Source: Rubripirellula sp.
GTDB taxonomy: Bacteria > Planctomycetota > Planctomycetia > Pirellulales > Pirellulaceae
Direction: 5' to 3'
DNA: 32,676 bases
NCBI GenBank assembly: GCA_029245125.1
Contig: JAQWPZ010000212.1
Span: forward strand, 1-32,676
A program made the translations under genes and the position numbers. Below, piece after piece: positions 1 to 8,700 of the stretch. The notes under the pieces were generated by a model. The model had not been told where the DNA came from. It ran no database searches and saw nothing but the letters and a program-made list of their open reading frames with translations. Positions within the stretch are counted from its first letter, which is position 1. Each line of letters opens with the position of its first letter.

Positions 1-921
1 CCGATCATCCCCGATGACGCATGGTACCGTCGCGCCGGTTGGTTCCTAAACTGGGACGTCCCACTTACCGCAAAGTGGGTCGGAACGACCGGAGTCAGAT
101 TCGAATCGATCGAGACTGCAGGCTCGCCGGAAATCTCCGGCACGCCACAGTTCATCAAGGCTAGCTACGAAGATTGGATCACGCAGGTTGGACTCACGTA
201 CAAGGCATCGGATCGGCTGAATCTATTCGGATCCATCTCTGAGGGGTTCCGCGCTCCGAACCTTGACGACCTAATGGCGAACAACCCCAACGTGCTGCAA
301 GATGGCCAGAGCATCCCAAGCCTGGGACTCGTGCCTGAAAAGTCATTGAATTATGAAGTCGGCTTCAAAACCGCCTACGAGCGACTGCGAACTAGCACAT
401 CGGTGTTTTGGCTCGACATTAAAGACAACATCGTTTCAATCACAGCCGCACCGAACACATTCGCGTCAGCAAATCAAGATTCGTTTGTCCAAGGTGTCGA
501 ATTGAGCGGTGACTATCTGCTGTCACCGACCTGGGCACTTTACGGAAATTTCTGGCACATCCGCGGGACGAACCAAGTCACCAATGCACCGCTCAGCCGG
601 ATTCCGCCAACTCAAGGGATCCTGGGGTTGCGCTACGACAACCCAAGTACAGCGTGTTACCTGAATCTTTACACGTGGGCCTCCGCTCGACAGGACCGCT
701 TGGATACGGTGCGTGACGTCTCCGACGAACGCATCCCGATTGGCGGTACTCCCGGATTCGCAACGCTCAACATTCGCATGGGGCGTACCTTCGGCGCTTG
801 CCGACAACACCGCCTCAGCCTAAGCGGTGAGAACCTGACGGACAAAGCCTATTTGGTCCATGGCAGCGGCGTGTTGGGCACAGGGGCAACAGCACGAATC
901 GGTTATTCCTGGCGATTCTGA
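1..921 (+). CDS. TonB-dependent outer-membrane receptor, C-terminal part (5' end outside window)
   Basis: The reading frame is open from base 1 and ends with TGA at 919-921, giving about 306 residues of a longer protein. It reads as the last part of a TonB-dependent receptor beta-barrel. The segment SEGFRAPNLDDL (around 240-270) is the typical barrel motif of the family. It is followed by alternating aromatic/polar strands (LNYEVGFK, TSVFWLDIKDNI, VQGVELSGDY), a near-terminal GENLTDKAY motif and a terminal phenylalanine (GYSWRF), as expected for BAM-dependent barrel insertion. Such receptors take up siderophores, cobalamin or glycans across the outer membrane using TonB energy. The plug domain, TonB box and signal peptide lie upstream, so the substrate cannot be inferred. 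The next gene is convergent, with a tandem repeat between them. Confidence 0.93.
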   Translation, partial: PIIPDDAWYRRAGWFLNWDVPLTAKWVGTTGVRFESIETAGSPEISGTPQFIKASYEDWITQVGLTYKASDRLNLFGSISEGFRAPNLDDLMANNPNVLQDGQSIPSLGLVPEKSLNYEVGFKTAYERLRTSTSVFWLDIKDNIVSITAAPNTFASANQDSFVQGVELSGDYLLSPTWALYGNFWHIRGTNQVTNAPLSRIPPTQGILGLRYDNPSTACYLNLYTWASARQDRLDTVRDVSDERIPIGGTPGFATLNIRMGRTFGACRQHRLSLSGENLTDKAYLVHGSGVLGTGATARIGYSWRF

Positions 922-933
922 ACCGCCCCCTAA

Positions 934-1018
934 ACAGATCAATACGCCGAACTGATCAAGATACCGAACTGATCGATACGCCGAACTGATCGATACGCCG
1001 GACAGATCGATACGCCGG
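934..1018. repeat. Tandem repeat, 17-bp unit, 5 copies
   Basis: Five consecutive 17-bp units begin at 934, 951, 968, 985 and 1002, with consensus ACTGATCGATACGCCGA. Units 3, 4 and 5 differ from the consensus by at most a few bases; units 1 and 2 are more diverged. The array sits between the receptor stop (921) and the stop of the convergent hydrolase gene (1051). The core GATCGAT is nearly palindromic. No function is evident, but it is a possible variable-number locus. Confidence 0.9.
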
Positions 1019-1050
1019 ACATTCAGATGCAAAGTCAGCAGGATTGTCGG

Positions 1051-2055
1051 TCAACGAGTTTCTTGTCTTGCTGCCTGCGGCGGCACCAATTCGCTCCCCA
1101 AGTCACGGTATAGCTCAGGACGTCGCTGCGCGAAGTTGCGGCTCCTTGCTCGCATCTGCCGGACCCTACCAAGGTTGATCGCAGCGGAAACATAGGCTTC
1201 CTGACGTGGCGGTGCTTGCGCAAGGATTTGGCTTCTCCCGTCGCCGATCATCGTCCCACCACCATAGGCTTGATTCGCAGTGACGACGGCAACATGACTT
1301 TGGAACATTACCGATCGAACAATGAAATCCTCGACGACTCCGCGGCGACCATTGATCCACACAATCAACTCAGCACCGCGCAAAGAAAGTACTCGCGGAG
1401 GTTCGGGAAACCAGCCGTCGTAGCAGGTCATGATTCCAACGCGACCAAAATCGAGATCAAACACGGGCAGGTCGCTCCCCTCACGCATTTCCCACTCGGG
1501 ATCGTTTTCTAACATCCAACGGCGACTCTTGCCCGCTGGCGGCTGCTGCCAAGGCTGATCACCCCCATAGTGATCCACTGCACGATGTGTCTTCGCATAG
1601 CGGCCGACAATTTCTCCCTTGCGATCGAACAGCAAAGCCTGATTGGCAAACGCTCCATCGGCCAATCCTTCCCAACAGCCAACGATCACGTAAATCGAGT
1701 TCGCCTTCGCGGCCGCTGCAATCGATTTTGTTTCGGGACCCGGTATTTTGATGTGTCCGAGCACGTCTTCAGGAAAGACCACCAACTCCGCTTCCTCCCG
1801 ACCAGCTCGAGCGATGTACGGCAGCAAAGCCTTCACAGGATGAAAACCATCCCGTGGCAATTCTCCCTTGTCATAACCGTTGACCTGCACCGCAGCGACT
1901 TTGACCGAGGTTGGCTTGGATGCCTTCGGTTGATCGGCGATCGCTACAAGTGGTGATCCCAAACCAAACGGGTGTGACAAACGGAACGGGGGTGCCAAAC
2001 CAAGCAGGCTAATTAGCATCAAAGCGAGCACAGCAACCGTATTTCGCACGATCAT
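1051..2055 (-). CDS. Exported carbon-nitrogen hydrolase (nitrilase superfamily)
   Basis: The product has 334 residues. Residues 1-40 form a signal peptide or membrane anchor with a long hydrophobic stretch (LALMLISLLGLAPPF). From residue 51 the nitrilase fold follows, with the full Glu-Lys-Cys triad: Glu96 in VVFPED, Lys155 in YAKTH and Cys211 in MTCYDGWFPE. The family hydrolyses non-peptide C-N bonds in nitriles, amides, N-carbamyl compounds or ureas; the substrate cannot be told from sequence. Most family members are cytoplasmic, so the leader points to a periplasmic enzyme. ATG 2055 puts the leader directly in front of the domain; the Shine-Dalgarno is weak. It is transcribed divergently from the TIM-barrel gene at 2357. 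Confidence 0.9.
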   Translation of the reverse strand: MIVRNTVAVLALMLISLLGLAPPFRLSHPFGLGSPLVAIADQPKASKPTSVKVAAVQVNGYDKGELPRDGFHPVKALLPYIARAGREEAELVVFPEDVLGHIKIPGPETKSIAAAAKANSIYVIVGCWEGLADGAFANQALLFDRKGEIVGRYAKTHRAVDHYGGDQPWQQPPAGKSRRWMLENDPEWEMREGSDLPVFDLDFGRVGIMTCYDGWFPEPPRVLSLRGAELIVWINGRRGVVEDFIVRSVMFQSHVAVVTANQAYGGGTMIGDGRSQILAQAPPRQEAYVSAAINLGRVRQMRARSRNFAQRRPELYRDLGSELVPPQAARQETR

Positions 2056-2356
2056 CCCAGGGGATTTGAAGACTGGGCCAGATCTGGTCCGCGTGAACCA
2101 GACGAGTTACCCACTGCATTCGTTGCACCAACGTCAAATGAAGGCAGACTCAGCGGACAGCTCCCGAGGTCCGATTGGCGTTGATCTCTATCGGTGGTGC
2201 GGTCTGATTGTAAACCGAACTGGAGATCGATCGACGCGTTGGAGAAACCGAATTCTGATTACGTTGGTCAAAAACCTAACACCTCCAGAGCAGATAACGG
2301 GTTACCATAACGCCACGCAGCTTGATCTTGGAAAAAAATCACCCGAGCATACCACC
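2056..2356. other. Divergent intergenic region, 301 bp
   Basis: This region lies between the divergent starts of the hydrolase and the TIM-barrel gene, so it should hold promoters in both directions. I found no convincing -35/-10 pair. The plus-strand frame continues open upstream of 2357, but that extension (from 2066) has no domain character and would bury the Tat signal, so it is treated as non-coding. Confidence 0.5.
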
Positions 2357-3241
2357 ATGAACACGATTACCAGACGTGATTTCCTGAACCGCACCGCATG
2401 GCTTGCCGGGGGATCCACCATCGCATCTCTGCCGACCGCAGCAGTCGCTGACGTTGCGACGAAGAATCCACGAATGCAATTCGGTCTAGTGACCTACCTG
2501 TGGGGCAAGGACATGGACCTGCCGACCTTGATCGATGTGTGCGAAAAAGCCGCCATCATGGGTGTCGAAACGCGCACTGAGCACAAACACGGAGTTGAAC
2601 CGAGCCTCTCGAAATCAGATCGCCTGGAAGTTAGAAAACGATTCTCGGACAGTCCCGTGACATTGGTGGGTTATGGATCAAACGCCCAGTACCACGAATC
2701 GGACCCAGCCAAAGTCAAAGCGAATATCGAACTGACCAAACAGTACATTCGGTTAATGCATGACTGTGGTGGCTCTGGCGTCAAGGTGAAACCAAACGGC
2801 TTCCCCAAGAACGTTTCGCGGCAACAGACGATCGAACAAATCGGCAAGTCTCTGAATGAGGTCGCCAGTTACGGACAGGAATACGGCCAACAGATCCGCG
2901 TCGAAGTACACGGCAAAGGGACACAGGAAATCGACACCATGAAAGCGATTTTCGATGTCGCGGACCACCCCAACGCCACCATCTGCTGGAACTCGAACGA
3001 TGCGGATCTGAACGGTAAAGGCTTGAAACACAACTTCAATCTTTTGAAAGACCGTTTCGGAGCGACAGTGCATGTGCGTGAATTCAATGTCGGCGACTAT
3101 CCCTATCCGCAGTTGATGAAATTCTTCCAAGGCATCGATTACAACGGCTGGATTTTGCTGGAAGCACGCACCAACCCGAAAGACAAGATTGCCGCACTCA
3201 TCGAACAGCGGGAACGGTTCGATGAAATGCTTTTGAATTGA
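2357..3241 (+). CDS. Tat-exported sugar phosphate isomerase/epimerase-like TIM barrel
   Basis: The product has 294 residues from ATG 2357. This start is chosen because it opens with a twin-arginine signal (TRRDFLNRTAWLAGG, Arg-Arg at 6-7, then a hydrophobic stretch and an Ala-rich cleavage region). The mature part is a xylose isomerase-like TIM barrel (AP endonuclease family 2 fold), with strand-end motifs QFGLVTYLWG, VETRTEH, IRVEVHGKG, ATICWNSND, VHVREFN and GWILLEAR. The Glu and His residues in these are candidate metal ligands. Relatives isomerise or epimerise sugars with a divalent metal; the specific reaction is not predictable. Tat export implies the protein folds, perhaps with its metal, before reaching the periplasm. 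The esterase gene follows 178 bp downstream on the same strand. Confidence 0.88.
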   Translation: MNTITRRDFLNRTAWLAGGSTIASLPTAAVADVATKNPRMQFGLVTYLWGKDMDLPTLIDVCEKAAIMGVETRTEHKHGVEPSLSKSDRLEVRKRFSDSPVTLVGYGSNAQYHESDPAKVKANIELTKQYIRLMHDCGGSGVKVKPNGFPKNVSRQQTIEQIGKSLNEVASYGQEYGQQIRVEVHGKGTQEIDTMKAIFDVADHPNATICWNSNDADLNGKGLKHNFNLLKDRFGATVHVREFNVGDYPYPQLMKFFQGIDYNGWILLEARTNPKDKIAALIEQRERFDEMLLN

Positions 3242-3419
3242 CCAAACCGCAACTTCTCTGAACCAGCGCCGAAACGCCAAGGTTTACTTGGTGGAATCGC
3301 AAACCAAACAAAACGCCGAACGCGGCCTGAGTGCAGCAAACCGCTCGGGCGGTCAAGACACTTCAAAAATCCTTGGTGAGTTGCATTCACACGCTCACCT
3401 TCAACGGAATTACGAAAGC

Positions 3420-4853
3420 ATGATTCAACACCTCACCCAATGTTCCGTCCTGGTCACCCTGTTCGTTGTCACAAGCCTCGAAGGACGCTGCGATACGCCC
3501 ACCAAACCGATGAAGCCAGTCAAGGTCTATATCCTGGCGGGACAATCCAACATGGTGGGGATTGGCCAAGTGACTGGAGGAGGCAGTCGTTGGGGCAACG
3601 AGTTCATCGATCCCGTCGTCTCGGTCTACCCCGGACCGTATGACCCGAACGCAGATTACGACAAACTGACCCCCACCAAAACCATGGCACTCGATAGCTT
3701 CGGTGGAGTCAAACCCACACCCTATCCGCCAGGCGGAACGCACGTCGTCCGAGGTTTCCTGCAAGTCAAAACTGACGGAGTTTACGAACTGCGGCCCGGC
3801 TATGGTGGATCAACTTACAACCTCATGGAAGTCGATGGTCGCGAGGTATACCGCAAACTGGTCGACGCAGAAGCGATTTACCATCCAATCAAACTCGCCG
3901 CAGAAAAACGTGTCCCATTCAAGATCACGTACCTCAATCACCAAGCCAATGGATTGGGCTGGATTGCCAGAACCGACATCCCTGGAACGCTATCAACCGT
4001 TGTCAAACAAGATGGCAAATACCCCCATTTGGTCGATGCGAATGGCAACTGGGTCGCGCGTGATGACGTTTGGTACAAGGGAGTCGTGACCGCAACCGCA
4101 AACAAATGGCTGAATGTTGGCTGCGGTGCCGGGTCCAACAACATCGGCCCCGAACTCGGTTTCGGAACGGTGATCGGTGACTACCACGACGAACCGGTGC
4201 TGCTACTGAAAGCGTCACAAGGAAATCGGTCACTTGGCTGGGATTTCCTTCCCCCCGGGAGCGAACGATTCGAACACGAAGGATATGTTTACGCGGGCTA
4301 CAAAGATTCCGCATCTCGCTGGAAAAAAGGAACGGATCCAACGCCCGTCAACTGGTACGCAGGCAAGCAATACGATGATTGTTTTAGCGAAGCGCACAAC
4401 GTTTTGAATAACTTTGATAACGAGTTCCCACACTGGAAAGGGCGTGGCTACGAGATCGCTGGGTTTGTGTGGTGGCAGGGACACAAAGACGGCGGGGAAC
4501 CGAATGCGAGTCGTTACGAACGCAACCTCGTTCACTTGATCAAAACGCTACGAAAAGAATTTGAGGTCCCGCGGGCTCCCTTTGCAATCGCAACGATCGG
4601 CTTCGACGGTTGGAAAATGGAAGGTCCCCACAGAATCGTCGCCGAGGCACAACTCGCCGTCAGTGGTGAAAAAGGAAACTACCCCGATTTCAAGGGTAAT
4701 GTGAAGAGTGTCGAAACGCGTGGTTTTTGGAAATCAGCGGAGAGCTCACCCAGAGAACAAGGATTTCACTACAACCAAAATGCGGAAACCTACATGCAGG
4801 TTGGAGTGGCCCTGGGCGAGGCGATGGCGGAACTACAGCAAACTTCCAAGTAG
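3420..4853 (+). CDS. Secreted SASA-family (sialate O-acetylesterase-like) SGNH hydrolase
   Basis: The product has 477 residues from ATG 3420. A longer frame reaches 3288, but only the 3420 start gives a signal peptide (MIQHLTQCSVLVTLFVVTSL). The SGNH/SASA block I motif GQSNM carries the predicted nucleophile Ser43. The family motif WWQGHKDGGEP lies in the C-terminal half, and a late GFHYNQNAETY supplies the likely catalytic His. Members remove O-acetyl groups from sialic acids or plant and algal glycans. Between block I and the C-terminal half is an insertion (about residues 100-200) whose Gly/Tyr-rich GYGGSTYNLMEVDG and following strands look like a PA14-type sugar-binding module; that is inference. 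It probably acts in the periplasm or outside the cell on acetylated polysaccharide, in line with the neighbouring sugar-related TIM barrel. Confidence 0.88.
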   Translation: MIQHLTQCSVLVTLFVVTSLEGRCDTPTKPMKPVKVYILAGQSNMVGIGQVTGGGSRWGNEFIDPVVSVYPGPYDPNADYDKLTPTKTMALDSFGGVKPTPYPPGGTHVVRGFLQVKTDGVYELRPGYGGSTYNLMEVDGREVYRKLVDAEAIYHPIKLAAEKRVPFKITYLNHQANGLGWIARTDIPGTLSTVVKQDGKYPHLVDANGNWVARDDVWYKGVVTATANKWLNVGCGAGSNNIGPELGFGTVIGDYHDEPVLLLKASQGNRSLGWDFLPPGSERFEHEGYVYAGYKDSASRWKKGTDPTPVNWYAGKQYDDCFSEAHNVLNNFDNEFPHWKGRGYEIAGFVWWQGHKDGGEPNASRYERNLVHLIKTLRKEFEVPRAPFAIATIGFDGWKMEGPHRIVAEAQLAVSGEKGNYPDFKGNVKSVETRGFWKSAESSPREQGFHYNQNAETYMQVGVALGEAMAELQQTSK

Positions 4854-5161
4854 ACAGTGTTGCCGATGCCCAAATTGGTCATTCCTGAGTGGGCATACCC
4901 ACGCTGAGAACGCCAGGGTGGGACGGCCCTGCTTGCAATGGAAGCACCATCTTCAAATGGGACCACCCGTGACCCACCATGGAAGCGGTGCTTCAAACAA
5001 GCATCGTGCGAGACACAAGCAGGCCTGATCGACATCACCGAATCGAAATGCCGATTCGCAAGCATCGATTCAGAAGCGGCATTGCAGATTTCGATCGCCT
5101 ATTGAATGTCGGCACCCGCCTCGTTTTAATTGGCACAAACCGATTGCCAAAGGAACTGGAT
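4854..5161. other. Intergenic region rich in inverted repeats
   Basis: This 308-bp gap lies between the esterase and VOC genes. It contains a near-perfect dyad GTGGG-cata-CCCAC (4889-4902). A two-part stem pairs GCTTG (4931-4935) with CAAGC (4998-5002) and GAAGCACC (4941-4948) with GGTGCTTC (4987-4994). A second two-part stem pairs ATCGAA (5042-5047) with TTCGAT (5090-5095) and ATGCCG (5048-5053) with CGGCAT (5077-5082). No T-run follows, so these are not classical terminators. They could be a structured leader of the VOC gene or stem elements at the esterase mRNA end. Confidence 0.6.
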
Positions 5162-5548
5162 ATGAAGATCGAACATGTCGCGTTTAATGTGCCCGATCCG
5201 CTAGCCATGGGGCGATGGTATGTCGAGCACCTAGGGATGCAAATCAAGCGGCGAACAGTTGATCCACCCTACGCGCATTTTTTGGCTGACGACAGCGGAA
5301 CCGTGATGATAGAAATTTACGGGAACGATGACGCCCCGGTTCCAGATTACGAAGCGATCCACCCAATGTCACTGCACCTTGCGTTCGTCGCCAAGGACAT
5401 GGAATTGGACATCAAACGATTGATCACTGCTGGCGCAAAATTGATCGCTGAACCTCAGACAGCCCCCAACGGTGATACACACGCCATGCTGAGAGATCCT
5501 TGGGGCTTCGTGGTCCAATTGGTGACGCGGGCAAAACCGATGATTTGA
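5162..5548 (+). CDS. VOC (glyoxalase/bleomycin-resistance/dioxygenase) superfamily protein
   Basis: The product has 128 residues, a usual length for a single VOC module pair. ATG 5162 is preceded by AAGGA at about 5149-5153, a good ribosome binding site; the frame open upstream to 4979 has no family resemblance. Two beta-alpha-beta-beta-beta repeats are visible: MKIEHVAFNVPDP...MIEIYG and HPMSLHLAFVAKD...DPWGFVVQLV. Predicted metal ligands are His5, Glu51 and His72. The fourth position, usually Glu in glyoxalase I, is Gln119, so metal use or chemistry may differ. There is no signal peptide, so it is cytoplasmic. Substrate unknown. Confidence 0.85.
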   Translation: MKIEHVAFNVPDPLAMGRWYVEHLGMQIKRRTVDPPYAHFLADDSGTVMIEIYGNDDAPVPDYEAIHPMSLHLAFVAKDMELDIKRLITAGAKLIAEPQTAPNGDTHAMLRDPWGFVVQLVTRAKPMI

Positions 5549-5721
5549 GCCACATTCAAATCAGCAGCATCGTTGTTTGATTCGGTCAAACCAAGGCGTA
5601 TATCGCGGTAACAGTGCAGCCTAATCGGCCACGTTTCGAGCAACGCCAGACGTATTTCAGTCAAACGACTTTCAATCGCGGAACGCGGCCGTCGGTCTCA
5701 CTCCGCGTGCTGCCAAGCAAA

Positions 5722-8700
5722 TTAGATCGCATCAACGAGACAGGCACCAAAGGTAAAGCCGCCGCCGAACGCACACAGTCCAATCCGATTTCCTTGGTGG
5801 AACTCGGGAAGCACTTCGCTAAGGCAAAGCGGGATACTGGTGGACGAGGTGTTTCCGAAACGACGAATGTTGCTGTACACCTTCGGTTCAACTCGTCGCT
5901 GAATCGCATCAAGAATCCGTTGATTTGCTTGATGGGGAACGATCATATTCAAGTCGTTTGTCGTGATCCCCTCATACTCACAAGCATGTTGCAGACTTGT
6001 CACCATCGAACGAACTGCTTCGCTAAAGACTTTGCTGCCTTGCATTTTGATGAACCCGCGATCCCGAAACGGGACGGTCAACACGCTGCCATCTTCTCCT
6101 TTGGCAGATAAGATCGGCCGCAACAGCTTCCCTCTGGCGAGATCAAAAAAGCTCTCGCCATACAAAATCGTGGCGGAAGCTGCGTCACCAAACAAAATCG
6201 CGGTGTCGAGATCAGACCGATCCAACAGCGGTGACAGCACTTCCGTTGTCACCACCAAGACCCGCGAATCTGGCCGGCTCTGCAAGTAGTCGTAACCAGC
6301 TTGCAAGGCGTAAAGGTAGCCACTGCACGCTGCATTGATGTCGTACGCTTGCATGGTCGTGGAAGCATTTCCACGAACCAATTCGTTCAGTACCTGGCAA
6401 GCCATCGAGGGCGTTGCCGAACTGGGGCTCGTGGTACTACAGATCACAAGATCCAATTCGTCCACCGAAAGGTCTTCTTGCGCGAGTGTTTGTCGCGCGG
6501 CGCGGGCCGCCATACCAACAATATTTTCGCCGACCCCAGCCCAATTACGTGTTTCAATTCCCGTCAGTCGCATGACGTCTGCTGGCGTCATAGCCTGGGT
6601 ATCACCCAACAGTTCCTCATTTGAAACCGAGCGATTTCCAGTCACGGCGCTCACGGATGAAATCCCCACATCGAAGGGCCGCCGCTGCTCAGTTCGGCTC
6701 GGCAACACCAACCGATCGTGCTCTCGCCGACGAACCAGAATGGGTTCACCAGGATTTTCTGCCAGTGTGGTCGCCTCGGTGACTGCAGGTGCATCAAGCT
6801 GGACCCGGACAAGCGGTTTACCGACCGCGATGTTGTCTCCCTCTGGGACGCATAGCTGGTCGATCGTGCCGGATACAGGAGTGCTGATCTGGAAAACTGA
6901 CTTGGATGCTTCGACTTCAGCAATGATGTCACCGCGATCAAGATGATCGCCCGGCTGTGCTTTGTACTCAATCACCAGAACCGATTCATCCGATGGCGCG
7001 GACCCGATTGCCGGCACATCGAAATAGCCTTCGTCTGGCTGAGCAGGCTGTTCCCAACTGAGATCAAAGTCAAGCAATTCGGCGGCAGCTGCCACAATCC
7101 GTTGAAAACTGGGCAAGAGTTCCAGCTGATTGAGATAGTTACAGGGGACAAATGTATCGGCACGAGTCACCCTTCGCATCGCCACGGGGAAACGAGATTC
7201 TTCCGCCACCGTTGCGAGGACTTCACCGCCGAAACCGCAGGTGTGATTGTCTTCGTGGGTCACAATCAAACGCGATGTTTTTTCCGCCGAGGCGACGACC
7301 ATCTTCTTGTCCCAAGGGGCCAAGCTACGCAGGTCAATGACATCCGCGTCGACGCCGACATCCGCGAATACGTCCGCGGCACGTTCGCACAAAGTGACCG
7401 TGTTGCCCCAACCAACAAAGGTGACATCACGACCGACCCGTGTCTTCCGGGCATTTCCAATCGGTATGTACTGTTTGTCAACGTCGGCAGAGGTCGCCCG
7501 TGATGTATCGTTCAGCATCGCCTTGGGATACATGAACAACGTTGGGCGGTCAGACCGGAAAGCAGCATTCAACATGCCTGCTGCATCGCATGCTGTCGAA
7601 GGCATAAAGACATCCAACCCAGGCGTATGCGCGAGAGTCGATTCCAATGTCTGAGCATGGTATGGCCCCAAACCGGGGCGGTACGCGCCACAAGCGACCA
7701 TCACGATCACTGGCACTTGCCAATCACCATCCGTTCGCCAAAACATACTTGCCATTTCCGCAGTCAACTGGTTGTTGCCCAACGGCAAAAAATCTGCGAA
7801 TTGAATAAAAGCAACAGGTTTCTGCCCCGCTAACGCGCGACCGATCGATGTCCCTAAAATGGTCGATTCGGACAACGGTGCATTGCGAACACGATCGGGA
7901 TGCTCGGTACTCAAACCGCGGGTGATCCCAAACACATCTCCCTTGGGATCTTCGATATCTTGGCCGTAAAGGAAAATCCGCGAATCATTTTGCAATTGAT
8001 GCTGCAGGACATGACGAATTGCCTTGCCCATCGTCAACGATTCCTGATTTGCTGAATCTGGGTTGGCTGAATCTGGGTTGGCTGAATCAGGAAGTTCGTC
8101 GCCCCGTTTCTCGCTCTGCGGATGCTGCAAGTCAGCGCGTATCGGACGAATTGCTGCCGGCTCGGTTGCTGGTTGGCCACCCTGCGCAGCTTCCGCTGCG
8201 GCGGCGGCAACTTCTTGCTCCACGTCGATTCGGATTTGCTGCAGGGCTTCTGCAGCACAGCCATCGTCGAGCAACGGTTTTTCCAGCCGCAGAATCGGAT
8301 CGCCCGACTCGGCGGACCGACTGAGTTCTGACTCGCTGCGATAGATTGTCTGATCATCAGCGTTGGTGTGGCTATCCAACCGTTCCACTTCAAAAATGAC
8401 GATCTGCGGCTTGCGAGATTCTCGCATTTGCGTGACGATCTCGCCAAATTGCTGCATCGCGGCGACAGCATCACGCCCATCGATACGACAAATGGGTACG
8501 CCACAAAACGAATCAGCTTGTCCCTCTGGCAACGAGAAGAAGGTCCGCCCTTCCGTGCTGGTCGAAATCGCCCAACGATTATCTTGAACCATAAACAAAA
8601 CGGGCAAATTGTCCCGCGATGCTTCACCGATCGCCTCCAGCACTTCTCCCTGCTGGGCAGTCCCATCGCCAAAACCACACATCACAATTGGGTTCGACGC

